Below, one piece after another: positions 1 to 8,726 of a stretch of 64,000 bases of DNA. Positions within the stretch are counted from its first letter, which is position 1. Each line of letters begins with the position of its first letter. Made by a program: the position numbers and the translations under genes. This stretch comes from Halobacteriovorax marinus SJ. GTDB lineage: Bacteria > Bdellovibrionota > Bacteriovoracia > Bacteriovoracales > Bacteriovoracaceae. The stretch spans positions 2,976,001-3,040,000 of the forward strand of contig NC_016620.1 of NCBI RefSeq assembly GCF_000210915.2, written 5' to 3'. A model generated the notes under the pieces. The model saw only the letters and a program-made list of their open reading frames with translations. It searched no databases and was not told where the DNA came from.

Positions 1-872
1 TCTAAATTTCTTTTTAATAATCTAATTTTTTTGGAAATATCTTCTTCATTCGTATCATTCGTGTCTATAAAAGTTAAAAACTCTCCAGTTTGAACCTTTT
101 TTTCTTCATCATATTCTGAAAATTCACAAATAAAATGACCCCATTCGTGCGTATAGCTTAGCGGAACTAGTAAAGTCTCTCTCTGATCAGTAACTTCCTT
201 CTCTAATTCCAATTTTACGTGGAGGGCACAAGGTGTTTTCGTGCTTTCTACAAACTCAATGAACTCATTAGAAAGCTTTTCCTTACCTTTAAACTCCTCA
301 TAAAACTTCCAAGGAGAATCGGCCCAAACAAGCTTCTTAGTATATATTTGAGTACCATTAGTGCATTCAATAACCCAATTATCTCCGTCTTTAAAAACTT
401 TGGAATAAAGAAGTTCGAGTCTAGACTCTGTTAGCTTATTGTAGAATTCATCACTCTTTATAAAAGGAAAGAGCTTCTCTAAATTGTAGTTTGCACCTGG
501 ACCTGTATAGAACTCCTCACCCCATTGAAGCTTCTCTGACTTACTTCTTCCACCAAAAGGTTTGAACTTCATATCCTTATAGAACTTTGGAGTCTCTGTC
601 GTTTCTTCTATTTCAGCGTATTCAAAAGCTGACTTAAGAAAGGCAATATTGGCTTCACCTCTTAAGATATTTGGACCAAGAAACTGACTTGTTTCTTTAG
701 AGAGAATGTCTTTAGTAAGAATCTTTGTAACTTGCTCAGGATATTTTCCACTTAAAAACTCAAAAGCAGACTGAGCAAATAGGTCTCCACCTACAACTAA
801 GTTATCTACTTCTACTTTTGTAATATCTTTTATTTCTTCTTTCTTTAATTTTTTTAAATCTGAGTATGCCAT
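1..872 (-). CDS. Partial protein with degenerate FAD/NAD(P)-binding (Rossmann-like) look
   Basis: An open frame with no stop runs from an ATG at 872 off the left edge, giving at least 290 residues, so the C-terminus is missing. A strong GAGGAAAG ribosome site sits just before the ATG. The N-terminal stretch VDNLVVGGDLFAQSAFEFL (residues about 20-38) resembles the first beta strand and glycine turn of a Rossmann fold, but a canonical GxGxxG is not complete. A later LVWADSP resembles the strand before the second dinucleotide contact in flavin amine oxidases. The resemblance is weak, and the product could equally be an unrelated alpha/beta protein. It has no signal peptide and is probably cytoplasmic. 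It is transcribed away from mltD's terminator region. Confidence 0.75.
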   Translation of the reverse strand, partial: MAYSDLKKLKKEEIKDITKVEVDNLVVGGDLFAQSAFEFLSGKYPEQVTKILTKDILSKETSQFLGPNILRGEANIAFLKSAFEYAEIEETTETPKFYKDMKFKPFGGRSKSEKLQWGEEFYTGPGANYNLEKLFPFIKSDEFYNKLTESRLELLYSKVFKDGDNWVIECTNGTQIYTKKLVWADSPWKFYEEFKGKEKLSNEFIEFVESTKTPCALHVKLELEKEVTDQRETLLVPLSYTHEWGHFICEFSEYDEEKKVQTGEFLTFIDTNDTNEEDISKKIRLLKRNL

Positions 873-893
873 CTTTCCTCGGGGGCTATTTTT

Positions 894-913
894 ATCAATA
901 TATCAATATTGAT
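894..913. promoter_or_regulatory. Palindrome plus repeated half-site upstream of the left-edge gene
   Basis: ATCAATATTGAT at 902-913 is a perfect 12-base palindrome. A second copy of ATCAATA at 894-900 gives two direct copies of TATTGATA reading on the minus strand. The pair lies about 25-40 bases before the start codon at 872, where an operator or AT-rich promoter element would be expected. No known regulator site was recognised. Confidence 0.3.
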
Positions 914-957
914 CGAATATTACCCCGACGAATTCTCTATTGTCATCCCTTAACGAA

Positions 958-981
958 AGAAACCTGCTAATGCAGGTTTCT
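958..981 (-). terminator. Hairpin downstream of mltD
   Basis: A perfect 10-bp stem (AGAAACCTGC / GCAGGTTTCT) with a TAAT loop lies 28 bases after the mltD stop. On the minus strand it is followed only by a short TTTC stretch, so the U-tract is weak. Confidence 0.55.
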
Positions 982-1008
982 AAAATAAAATTCAATTTAG
1001 TTTTAAAA

Positions 1009-2514
1009 TTATCTTATGGCCAAACGGTCACCAGCTCTAATTTGTCTTCGATTAAGAATTGATAAGTTTGAAACGATAAGTGTATCTAAGTTAGTTTTAG
1101 TTTTTCTAGCAACAGACCAAAGAGAATCTCCACGTCTTACCACATACCACTTCGATGGGTTAACAATTCTCTTTCCTCTTGCTTTAGCAATTCTGAGTCT
1201 CTTTCTATAATTCTTTCTTCTAACAACAACTTTACGCGGTTTTTCATATAAGTCAGCGTACATTGCATTCTTTCTAGACTGTCCCTCTCTAAAAGGAAGT
1301 AAGATCGTAGAGCCCTTCTTCAATCTCTTCGTTGCGCTTAGGCCATTTAATGAGCTTAGAACATAAGGTGCTTTTTTAATTTTAAATTTTCTAGCGACAT
1401 CATTTAGATTCGTTCTCTTTCCTCTAATTTGATATTCTTGGAAAGCAACCGCTTTGTATTCTTTAGAAGAACAACATGCCACGTACGTATCTCTTAAGCC
1501 CGCAGGGATTCTTAGTGTATACTCTTCAGCATTTGGTGGTGTAAACCAGCGTAGAATCTCAGGGTTTAAATATTGAATGTCTTCAAAGTCGAGTCCCATA
1601 TCCTTTGAGAATTCGACTAGGTCAGTTCCACCTGGAATTTTAATTTCTTCAAAATCAATTGGATCGTGGAAATCAATTTCATTAAAACCAAAAACTTTTA
1701 AGTTCTTTCCAATGATAGCTAGGGCCATAATATTTGGAACATAATTCTTTGTTTCAGGTTTTAGGTATCTACCCTTTCTTAAATTCCAAAAATTCTCAGT
1801 CTTATATCTTCTTATCGCTCTACCAACTTTTCCTTCACCTGCGTTATAGGCAGCAGCTGCTAGCTCCCATGATCCAAAGTCTCCGTAAAGTTTCTTTAAA
1901 TATTTTGCTGCGGCAACAGTGGCATTAAAAGGGTCTCTTCTCTCATCAACATACCAGTCAATTTTAAGTCCATACCTTTTTCCTGTATACGGCATGAACT
2001 GCCAAGGTCCAACAGCTCTGGCCCATGACTTAGCTTTATTCTGAAATCCAGACTCGGCCATGGCCAAGAAGATAAGATCTCTTGGTAGTCCTTTATCTTC
2101 TAAGATCTTTCCTAAAAGAGGAGCATATCTTCCACCTCTAGCAGAATATCTTTCAAAGAAACCTCTACCACGAGTTAGAAAATACTTAATCCACTTCTTT
2201 GTTGCCTCATTATAAACAACAGGAATATCGAAGTAGTAATTATCTAACTTCAAATGTTCTGCACCATAGAGAAAGTATGTTTTACCATCGTAGTTAGAAG
2301 GATTAATTTCTGCACTACCGGCTATAAGAGTTTCAGTATCAACACTTCCTACAGACTTTCTTGCGTCATTGGCCCAAGTCTTATGTTTAGAAAGTTTCTT
2401 TTTTACAACTGGTTTCTCATCTTGAACAACTTCATTTTTAGGCTTTATATTTGAACAAGATACAAAGAGAGAGGCGCAAAAAAGTGACGTGTAAAGGGAT
2501 TTACTTATCTTCAT
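1009..2514 (-). CDS. mltD: Membrane-bound lytic murein transglycosylase D
   Basis: This cleaves the glycan backbone of peptidoglycan to give anhydro-muropeptides, acting as a lipoprotein in the periplasm. The N-terminus is a lipoprotein signal ending at Cys20 (FVSC). The SLT catalytic domain spans about residues 120-260, with AMAESGFQNKA holding the catalytic glutamate (Glu154) and AVGPWQFMPYTGKRYGL after it. A LysM glycan-binding module ends the protein (KWYVVRRGDSLWSVA at about 455-470), with a possible weaker LysM-like segment before it. The length of 501 is normal for MltD. The gene stands alone with its own terminator. In a predator such an enzyme could serve self wall turnover or prey wall attack; the sequence does not decide. 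Confidence 0.95.
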   Translation of the reverse strand: MKISKSLYTSLFCASLFVSCSNIKPKNEVVQDEKPVVKKKLSKHKTWANDARKSVGSVDTETLIAGSAEINPSNYDGKTYFLYGAEHLKLDNYYFDIPVVYNEATKKWIKYFLTRGRGFFERYSARGGRYAPLLGKILEDKGLPRDLIFLAMAESGFQNKAKSWARAVGPWQFMPYTGKRYGLKIDWYVDERRDPFNATVAAAKYLKKLYGDFGSWELAAAAYNAGEGKVGRAIRRYKTENFWNLRKGRYLKPETKNYVPNIMALAIIGKNLKVFGFNEIDFHDPIDFEEIKIPGGTDLVEFSKDMGLDFEDIQYLNPEILRWFTPPNAEEYTLRIPAGLRDTYVACCSSKEYKAVAFQEYQIRGKRTNLNDVARKFKIKKAPYVLSSLNGLSATKRLKKGSTILLPFREGQSRKNAMYADLYEKPRKVVVRRKNYRKRLRIAKARGKRIVNPSKWYVVRRGDSLWSVARKTKTNLDTLIVSNLSILNRRQIRAGDRLAIR

Positions 2515-2586
2515 AATTCTCTTATTTCCTTAGTTGATAAATGGGCAAAAAGGCCCAAGTCTCGAGTTCATATATTGTCTAATGAA

Positions 2587-2615
2587 CGGGTCTCTGAGTC
2601 AATCCAGAAGACCCG
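2587..2615. other. Imperfect hairpin between symporter pseudogene and mltD
   Basis: CGGGTCT (2587-2593) pairs with AGACCCG (2609-2615). An inner CTG/CAG pairing with a bulged A extends the stem. There is no T-tract on either side, so it is not a clear intrinsic terminator; it may be a 3-prime end structure of the upstream gene. Confidence 0.35.
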
Positions 2616-2637
2616 AACGTATTTCAATACATTTTGC

Positions 2638-3821
2638 TTAGTTGGCAGTACCTTCTATTAATGGGTTATCCTCGCTATTGGAGAACTCCTTATTATCCAT
2701 CATTGAATCGACAACTATAGTACCCACACAGTCTCCAAAGACATTTACTGTAGTTCTGAACATATCGAGAATTCTATCTACAGCTAAGATTAGTCCGATC
2801 CCTTCAATTGGAAGCCCTACTGCTCCTAGAACAATACTCATCGTAATTAGACCAGCTCCTGGAATTGCGGCTGCACCAATTGCTGCTAAAGACGCTGTCA
2901 TAAAGATAACAATCTGCTGTCCAATTCCTAGCTCAATTCCATAAACCTGAGCAATAAAGATTGCGGCCACTGATTCATAGAGTGCCGTACCGTCCATATT
3001 TATAGTGGCACCAAGTGGAAGAACAAATTTTGCTGTATCCTTTCTCACTCCAAGATTCTCTTCTACACATGTCATAGTGATTGGAAGAGTTGCCGCTGAT
3101 GATGATGTTGAAAATGCTGTCAGTAATGGTGAACTTAAATTTTTCAAAATAAATAATGGAGACTTCTTCATTCTCCAAGATGCAATAAACATAAGAACGC
3201 AAGCATGAAGAAGCAATCCAATAATATAAGTCTTAGTGTCATTGCCTCAAGACTTTCCATGAAACTAACAATTGGTTGAGCTTTCTTAGGCATGTAGAGA
3301 GCAACAATTCCAAACATAATTGCGAATACAATAACCTGTAAAACAGTCGAAGTTGCCATCGCTTCAAATGGGTTTGTTGGAATCGCATTTATGATTACAT
3401 CTAAAATCGTCTGATAGAGTCCTTTCGATTGCGTTACCTTCTGGTGCATGGCTTCGGAAAGTCCATGAAGTCCTGCTGTGTCTTGAATACCTTCAACACC
3501 TACACCTGGATTAATTAAATTCACCATGATTAAACCGAAGAAAACGGCCATTGCTGTAGTTAGAAAATAATAACCAACGGCCTTTCTTCCCATTGAGCCC
3601 AAACTCTCAGGAGTTCCCAAGTGATACATGGCCATAAAAATGGAAGAGAGTACTAGAGGAACAATAACCATTTTAAGTAGTCTTATAAAAACTGTTCCTA
3701 TTGGTTTAATATAGGCGGCCAACTCACCGTGACCACTGAAGTAGAGCGCGAGCCCTGCAATTAAACCTGCGATCATTGCTATACCAATGAGTTTCGCTTC
3801 TTTCTTAGATGCTTCCTGCAT
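2638..3821 (-). pseudogene. Dicarboxylate/glutamate:cation symporter (DAACS family), broken by internal deletion
   Basis: Two minus-strand frames together read as one DAACS (GltP/DctA type) carrier. The upstream frame (3821 to about 3230) carries TM1-4 with PLVLSSIFMAM and IPTNPFEAMA. The downstream frame (about 3230 to 2638) carries the hallmark [14 protein letters not shown] loop, [16 protein letters not shown] and the TM8 motif [13 protein letters not shown]. They change frame near 3218-3240. At the join, the roughly 35-40 residues expected between the end of TM4 and TM6 (most of TM5, the APIGVFAL region) are absent. So this is a net deletion not divisible by three rather than a single slipped base. 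The product cannot be a functional carrier unless the assembly is wrong. The upstream start has a good GAAAGGGGAA ribosome site. Confidence 0.8.
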
Positions 3822-3871
3822 TTATTTCCCCTTTCTGCTTATGTCTTTTAAAAGTTTGTTAAAATATAAAA

Positions 3872-3973
3872 ATGTTAAATCATCCTATAACTTTCATAAT
3901 GATTTCTCTAAGCATAGTCTTAATCATGTCGACTTTAATTCTTAGTCTCGGAAATCCTATGATCTTTCACTAA
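3872..3973 (+). CDS. Possible 33-residue hydrophobic leader peptide
   Basis: A short open frame encodes a peptide with one strongly hydrophobic stretch (ITFIMISLSIVLIMSTLIL). Its stop overlaps the AAGG ribosome site of the next gene and lies 7 bases before that gene's ATG, the arrangement expected for translational coupling. Its own ribosome site is poor. Support is positional only. Confidence 0.3.
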   Translation: MLNHPITFIMISLSIVLIMSTLILSLGNPMIFH

Positions 3974-3980
3974 GGCAGTT

Positions 3981-4547
3981 ATGCAACTTATTCAAATTAT
4001 AGGTAGATTATTTGTACTAACTATTCTCGTTGCAAGTGGCCTTCTTGTAAACAGGGCATTTTCTAAAGTGGAAGCTCCTAATTATGACTTTACTCTCCAA
4101 AAGCTTGAGCCTTTTACTCCGGGAAAGGAAGCTTCAACTATTCCAAACACACTTGGAAAAGCTGATACTGTTGAAGATAACGGTGACACAAAAATTTTGA
4201 GATACTCGATCAGTCATGTCAGGTACAAATTCCCTGTCTATGTTCAAATAAAAAAAGGAATCATCTTAGACTTCTTTGCAAAGCTACCTACTTACTTTCT
4301 TCATGATACATTTCATCAATCTCTTATCAATAAATATGGAAAGCAGAGTAAGTATCATCGACAAGAGAACGATGCGCTCTATGTTTGGAATGATATCGAA
4401 AATATTAAAATCATCTACAGTGGCTCTTGCACCGTAACTTGTTTTCCTAATTATGTAAGCTTTATACAAAAGACAAATAAAAAGGGAGACTATGTCCCCC
4501 TTGTTCAAAAATTTAGTAATAATTTTCTAGGTAAGAAAACTAAATAG
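3981..4547 (+). CDS. Membrane-anchored or secreted protein of unknown function
   Basis: The 188-residue product begins with a hydrophobic segment (about residues 5-25, QIIGRLFVLTILVASGLLV) that could be a signal anchor, followed by a soluble domain presumably outside the cytoplasm. Two cysteines sit close together (SGSCTVTCFP, about 148-155) and could form a disulfide. The tail is basic (LGKKTK). No family was recognised. The gene converges on lgt and their 3-prime ends overlap by 8 bases, with no terminator between them. Confidence 0.75.
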   Translation: MQLIQIIGRLFVLTILVASGLLVNRAFSKVEAPNYDFTLQKLEPFTPGKEASTIPNTLGKADTVEDNGDTKILRYSISHVRYKFPVYVQIKKGIILDFFAKLPTYFLHDTFHQSLINKYGKQSKYHRQENDALYVWNDIENIKIIYSGSCTVTCFPNYVSFIQKTNKKGDYVPLVQKFSNNFLGKKTK

Positions 4548-5325
4548 GATCTTCACGTTTAGAGTTTAGGTAGAGAGCTGCAAAGCCTCCAATTATCATA
4601 ATCAGACATAGAATTTGTCCCATCGTAGTCGTTCCACCGAAGTAGTAACCTAATTGTTGATCGGCCTCTCTGAAAAACTCGATAAAGTATCTAAAGAATC
4701 CATAACCAATTACAAAAGAACATGCAATCACGCCGTGTCTTTTTACTTTTGTCATAATTAGCCAAAGGATCAATGTAAGAAGTATTCCCTCAGCGAAACC
4801 TTCATAAAGCTGAGAGGGATGTCTCGGGTAAGGGCCACCTGTTTTAAAAACCATTCCAAAAGGAGAATCAGTAACTCTTCCATAGAGTTCACCATTTATA
4901 AAATTCCCCATTCTCCCAAAGAAGAGTCCCGGTGTTCCAGCAAGGGCCGTAGCGTCCATAACCTGTGCCCAAGAAACTCCATTTTTTCTACCAAAATACC
5001 AACCTCCAAATAGTAGGCCGGCCAAAGCACCATGGAAACTTAATCCCCCCTGCCAAACATAGAATAATTCTCCGATGTGACCTGAGTAATAATCCCAGTT
5101 ATAAATGAAGACATAAGCAAATCGCGCACCCAAGAACATGCAAATAAGCATAGTGGTAATCATTGAGTCGATTTTATCTTTTTCGATTTTATAAAAACCT
5201 TTTTCTACAAGTTTCTTTAATAAGATATTTGCGATTACAAAACCGATGACATACATCATTCCATACCAACGTACACTTACAGGTCCTATGGAAAAAATAA
5301 TTGGATCGATATTGAGAGGGTTCAT
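4540..5325 (-). CDS. lgt: Prolipoprotein diacylglyceryl transferase
   Basis: This transfers diacylglycerol from phosphatidylglycerol to the lipobox cysteine of prolipoproteins, the first step of lipoprotein maturation in the inner membrane. The Lgt signature GRMGNFINGELYG is present at about residues 137-149, with the essential arginine. LSFHGALAG at about 95-103 holds the conserved histidine, and SVRWYGMMY is near the N-terminus. There are about seven membrane segments, and 261 residues is normal. The ATG has an AGGAG-like site. Many genes in this window carry lipoboxes and depend on this enzyme. Confidence 0.97.
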   Translation of the reverse strand: MNPLNIDPIIFSIGPVSVRWYGMMYVIGFVIANILLKKLVEKGFYKIEKDKIDSMITTMLICMFLGARFAYVFIYNWDYYSGHIGELFYVWQGGLSFHGALAGLLFGGWYFGRKNGVSWAQVMDATALAGTPGLFFGRMGNFINGELYGRVTDSPFGMVFKTGGPYPRHPSQLYEGFAEGILLTLILWLIMTKVKRHGVIACSFVIGYGFFRYFIEFFREADQQLGYYFGGTTTMGQILCLIMIIGGFAALYLNSKREDPI

Positions 5326-5418
5326 GAATACTCCTGCATAAATTTATATGCATTCATGCTACTCTCATTGACTTTGCATTACAATTTTTTAAATTTTAAT
5401 CAAGCATGACAACAAAAT

Positions 5419-6228
5419 TTAAAGATTCAAATTTGTTCTCGGTTGAAAACTTTCTGTTGGATAAATCAATCCTTCATAAGTTCTACAAAGTGATTGAATC
5501 ATCTGTCTCGTAGGCACTGTCATTGAGCCGTAGCTAAAGTATGAGCAGTGAGCAGATAAGAAAGAAAGAAATTGCTCTGGCCCCATCTTGATTGATCTAT
5601 CCTTTAAACTACTATCGAGTTTAAGAACTTTGAAAGAGCTCTTCATTTTCTTCTGACCATCTTGAGTATAGAGCCAACGCTTAAAGACATCGATGAAAAC
5701 GACTTCACCACTGGCCTCGATCGGCTTTTGCACAACGATCCCCTCTTCCACTGGAACACCCCAAAAACCAATAATGCCAAGAGGAGCAAGTGACCATGAA
5801 AGAAATCTCATTAAAATAATCTTAGAGGCCAACTCAAATCTTGAAGTTGCGAAGTCATCCGTGCAACCCATTTCCCACTCTTTAAAAGAATGGCCATAGA
5901 TCATAAGGCCAACGCCTCTGTAGCGATAAATATTATAGGTTTCTTTAGGATGGATACTCTCGCTACCAAATTTATCAGACTCACTATAAAGTCCTATTTG
6001 GCGCATAACACCAGGACTTGCTTCTTTAATGGTTAGTAACTTGCCAAACTTCTCTTGTGAGAAGTTTTCCATAGCAGTTTCTGACTCAGTGCTAGAGAGC
6101 TCATCAAATTTTAAAGACTTCAAAAGTTCTACAACTTCAGAATTAAAATGTGACGTTTGAAGACGGATATAAACTGGTAAATTCATACCCTTAAAATACT
6201 GAAAATACGTGTAGTTAGGCGTTTCCAT
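5419..6228 (-). CDS. Uncharacterised cytoplasmic protein
   Basis: I chose the ATG at 6228 (METPNYTYFQYFKG) because a GAGGGA site precedes it; an upstream TTG at 6309 would add 27 residues without a better site. The 269-residue product has no signal peptide. It has one mildly hydrophobic central segment (LMRFLSWSLAPLGIIGFWGVP) that may be core rather than membrane, followed by an alpha/beta C-terminus. No domain was recognised. It lies upstream of lgt with about 90 bases between, so it may be co-transcribed with it. Confidence 0.7.
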   Translation of the reverse strand: METPNYTYFQYFKGMNLPVYIRLQTSHFNSEVVELLKSLKFDELSSTESETAMENFSQEKFGKLLTIKEASPGVMRQIGLYSESDKFGSESIHPKETYNIYRYRGVGLMIYGHSFKEWEMGCTDDFATSRFELASKIILMRFLSWSLAPLGIIGFWGVPVEEGIVVQKPIEASGEVVFIDVFKRWLYTQDGQKKMKSSFKVLKLDSSLKDRSIKMGPEQFLSFLSAHCSYFSYGSMTVPTRQMIQSLCRTYEGLIYPTESFQPRTNLNL

Positions 6229-6379
6229 ATATCCCTCGCTCTTGCTATAAACTTTCTCGCAGGTAAGTACCTGTTTTTGTGAAAGTATCCCCACTAAACT
6301 TATCGTCAATCTTCGCTATTTAATTAATAAATTCCGCCTTTCTTAAAGAGGTTTTTCCCTCTAGAATTGCTATAAAATC

Positions 6380-6406
6380 TTGACATTAGGCCCCAAATTT
6401 TATACA
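6380..6406 (+). promoter_or_regulatory. Candidate promoter for rplU-rpmA
   Basis: A perfect TTGACA (6380-6385) is followed after 15 bases by TATACA (6401-6406). The spacer is shorter than the usual 17, so the exact -10 is uncertain. It would give a leader of about 90 bases before rplU. Confidence 0.4.
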
Positions 6407-6504
6407 TCTTCTAGATTCTGAATAATAGTGACCAAGTTTAGGGTAACAAGATTCTCCAAAAAACTGCGAGGACCCCTGAGTTTGTCAAATACTAGGAGTA
6501 TTAA

Positions 6505-6870
6505 ATGTACGGAGTTGTTGAGATTTCAGGACACCAGTATAAAGTTCAAGCTGGAGATGTTCTTGATGTTGAAAAACTAAGCAACGAAGCAGGTTCAACT
6601 GTTGAGTTAGAAAAAGTTTTATTCATTGGTGGGGAAAAGCCATTAGTTGGTCTTCCTACAGTTAGTGGTGCAAAGGTTACTGCAAAAGTTATCAAGCACG
6701 ACAGATCTAGAAAGATTATTGCTTTCAAAAGAAAGCCTGGTATGTACCAGAAGAAGATGGGTCACCGTCAAAACTATACTGCTCTTTTAATCACAGAGAT
6801 TAACGATGGTAACGGTAACGTTACAAAGATCGATGCTGATTCAAAAGCTGCAAAGAAATTTTTAAAATAA
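6505..6870 (+). CDS. rplU: 50S ribosomal protein L21
   Basis: A structural protein of the large ribosomal subunit. The start MYGVVEISGHQYKVQAGD and the C-terminal half (KVIKHDRSRKIIAFKRK, GHRQNYTALLI) are typical of the family. The 121-residue length includes a short C-terminal extension after the conserved core. It has an AGGAG site before the ATG. It is followed after 22 bases by rpmA, the usual pair, and the two share a terminator after rpmA. Confidence 0.98.
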   Translation: MYGVVEISGHQYKVQAGDVLDVEKLSNEAGSTVELEKVLFIGGEKPLVGLPTVSGAKVTAKVIKHDRSRKIIAFKRKPGMYQKKMGHRQNYTALLITEINDGNGNVTKIDADSKAAKKFLK

Positions 6871-6892
6871 GTTTTAATTAGGAGAATAAGTC

Positions 6893-7147
6893 ATGGCACA
6901 CAAGAAAGCCGGTGGTTCAACAAGTAACGGACGTGATTCAAACCCAAATATGTACGGGGTTAAGAAATTTGGTGGTGAGAAAGTCATCCCAGGAAATATT
7001 ATCATCAGACAAGCTGGAAACAAGTTCCACGCAGGTCCAGGTGTTAAGCAAGGTAAAGACTGTACTCTTTTCGCGGTAACAGAAGGTTCTGTTAAGTTTT
7101 CATACTATAACAAAACTAAGAAAATCGTATCAGTTGTACAAGGTTAA
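6893..7147 (+). CDS. rpmA: 50S ribosomal protein L27
   Basis: A large-subunit protein whose N-terminus reaches toward the peptidyl transferase centre. The protein starts directly with [17 protein letters not shown], the form without the cleaved N-terminal extension seen in Firmicutes. The rest ([29 protein letters not shown]) is canonical, and 84 residues is the standard length. It is second in the operon with rplU and has an AGGAG site. Confidence 0.98.
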   Translation: MAHKKAGGSTSNGRDSNPNMYGVKKFGGEKVIPGNIIIRQAGNKFHAGPGVKQGKDCTLFAVTEGSVKFSYYNKTKKIVSVVQG

Positions 7148-7171
7148 TTGATATTTTCAAAACATCATAAT

Positions 7172-7202
7172 AAAAGGGAATCCAAACGGGTTCCCTTTTT
7201 TT
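7172..7202 (+). terminator. Intrinsic terminator after rplU-rpmA
   Basis: AAAAGGGAATCC pairs with GGGTTCCCTTTT (one G-T wobble) around an AAAC loop and runs into seven Ts. It starts 25 bases after the rpmA stop. Confidence 0.9.
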
Positions 7203-7238
7203 ATATGGGGCTAAATATTAAAGTTAGTGAGATAGTTA

Positions 7239-8249
7239 ATGCGGTTTATAGATGAAGTTGTAATCACAATTATAAGCGGAAACGGTGGTAATGGTTGTGC
7301 CAGTTTTCGAAGAGAAAAGTTCTACCCATTGGGAGGACCAGACGGTGGCGACGGCGGAGATGGTGGAAGCGTCTTTATTCAGGCCGATAGAGGAATAAAT
7401 ACTCTCGTTAACTTTCGAAGCAAGAGAATATTCAAAGCTGAGCATGGACAAGATGGGATGAACTCCCAGTGCCATGGCAGATACGGAGAAGATCTCACTC
7501 TCAATGTCCCAGTCGGTACTATTATTCGCTCAGCAGAAACGGGTGAAATCATCGGCGACTTAACAGAGCATGGTGAAAAAATACTCATGGCAGAAGGTGG
7601 TCGTGGTGGAATGGGAAATATACACTTCAAGTCCTCAATCAACCAGGCCCCTAAGCACGCTACTTTCGGTAAGGAAGGTAGAACTCTTGAAATAGAGCTA
7701 GAACTTAAACTAATTGCAGATATAGCATTAATTGGACTTCCAAACGCTGGTAAGTCTACTTTAATTTCAACAATTTCAGCGGCCAAGCCAAAGATAGCCG
7801 ACTACCCTTTTACAACACTAGAGCCAAATCTAGGTGTTGTGACAATGGGTCCAGAGCAATCATTTGTAGTAGCAGATATTCCAGGACTCATTGAAGACGC
7901 TTCAGAGGGAAAAGGACTTGGTATAAAGTTCTTAAAACATATTGAAAGAACTAAGGCCTTTGTTCACTTAGTCGATGTTTCTTGGTGCCTTGATGAATTT
8001 GAGGCCTTTGAGCAATACGTAACGATTAGAGAAGAATTAAGAAAATATAATGAAGACTTACTCACTAAAAAAGAGCTTGTCTGCCTAACAAAAATTGATG
8101 CAATGACCGAAGAAGAGATTCAAAAGTTTATCGACTTCTTTGAAGAGCAAATCGATAGAAAGGTTCTTCCACTCTCAGCAGTCTCAGGAAGAAATATTGG
8201 TCTTTTAAAGTCTTTAATGCTAAAAACTTTTGAAGATTACGAGGAATAA
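7239..8249 (+). CDS. obgE: Obg-family GTPase
   Basis: An essential GTPase linked to 50S ribosome assembly and stress control. The glycine-rich Obg domain occupies residues 1-158 (FYPLGGPDGGDGGDGGSVF). The G domain follows with GLPNAGKS (166-173), the switch region PFTTLEP, DIPGLIEDASEGKGLG, a LTKID G4 motif and LSAVSG as G5. At 336 residues it lacks the variable C-terminal OCT domain of longer homologues, which is common. It lies downstream of L21-L27 in the widely conserved order and upstream of rsfS. Confidence 0.97.
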   Translation: MRFIDEVVITIISGNGGNGCASFRREKFYPLGGPDGGDGGDGGSVFIQADRGINTLVNFRSKRIFKAEHGQDGMNSQCHGRYGEDLTLNVPVGTIIRSAETGEIIGDLTEHGEKILMAEGGRGGMGNIHFKSSINQAPKHATFGKEGRTLEIELELKLIADIALIGLPNAGKSTLISTISAAKPKIADYPFTTLEPNLGVVTMGPEQSFVVADIPGLIEDASEGKGLGIKFLKHIERTKAFVHLVDVSWCLDEFEAFEQYVTIREELRKYNEDLLTKKELVCLTKIDAMTEEEIQKFIDFFEEQIDRKVLPLSAVSGRNIGLLKSLMLKTFEDYEE

Positions 8250-8258
8250 GAGAAGAGT

Positions 8259-8726
8259 ATGAGCGCAGAATTTATCACTAAAGAAGTTGAAAAAATTGTT
8301 AAGAATACAGAGTTTGAATATCCTTTAAATATCGCCATGGCCACGGCTTGGATTTTAGGTAACTTCAAAGGTATCAATCTTAAAGTCTTAGATGTGAAAG
8401 AAAGTAGCTCACTAACAGACTTCTTTGTTCTCGGATCAGCAACAAACCCTACAATGGCCCAATCAATGGCCGATGAAATAACAAAGCAACTTAAAGTTCA
8501 TGGTTATGAAGTTATCTCGAGAGAAGGCTCTAGAAAGGGAGACGATTGGATTCTCTTAGACTTTGGAGATATCATCGTTCATGTATTCCTAGATGTTTCA
8601 AGAAGCGTTTATGACCTTGATAATCTTTGGGAAAATGCTAAAGAAGTAGAGATTCCAAATTCATACTACTTCTCTTCAGATGATGAAGAAAAATCAGAAG
8701 ACGCTACAGGGAAGAGTTACTTCTAG
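8259..8726 (+). CDS. rsfS: Ribosomal silencing factor RsfS
   Basis: It binds L14 on the 50S subunit and blocks subunit joining when nutrients are scarce. Family motifs are present: SSLTDFFVLGSATN, QSMADEI, and the closing DDWILLDFGDIIVHVF (about 100-115). An N-terminal extension of about 20 residues and an acidic C-terminal tail (SSDDEEKSEDATG) make it longer than the usual 105-120. It lies 9 bases after obgE and its stop overlaps the GTG start of rlmH by one base, so the three are likely one transcript. Confidence 0.95.
   Translation: MSAEFITKEVEKIVKNTEFEYPLNIAMATAWILGNFKGINLKVLDVKESSSLTDFFVLGSATNPTMAQSMADEITKQLKVHGYEVISREGSRKGDDWILLDFGDIIVHVFLDVSRSVYDLDNLWENAKEVEIPNSYYFSSDDEEKSEDATGKSYF

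Noticed and set aside
219-434. Plus-strand frame of 71 residues
   Set aside because: It lies antisense to the long uninterrupted left-edge gene, which has a strong ribosome site and reads to the window edge.
3968-3986. GGCAGTTATGC as a possible sigma-54 promoter
   Set aside because: The GG to GC spacing is 9 instead of 12, so it cannot be a -24/-12 element.
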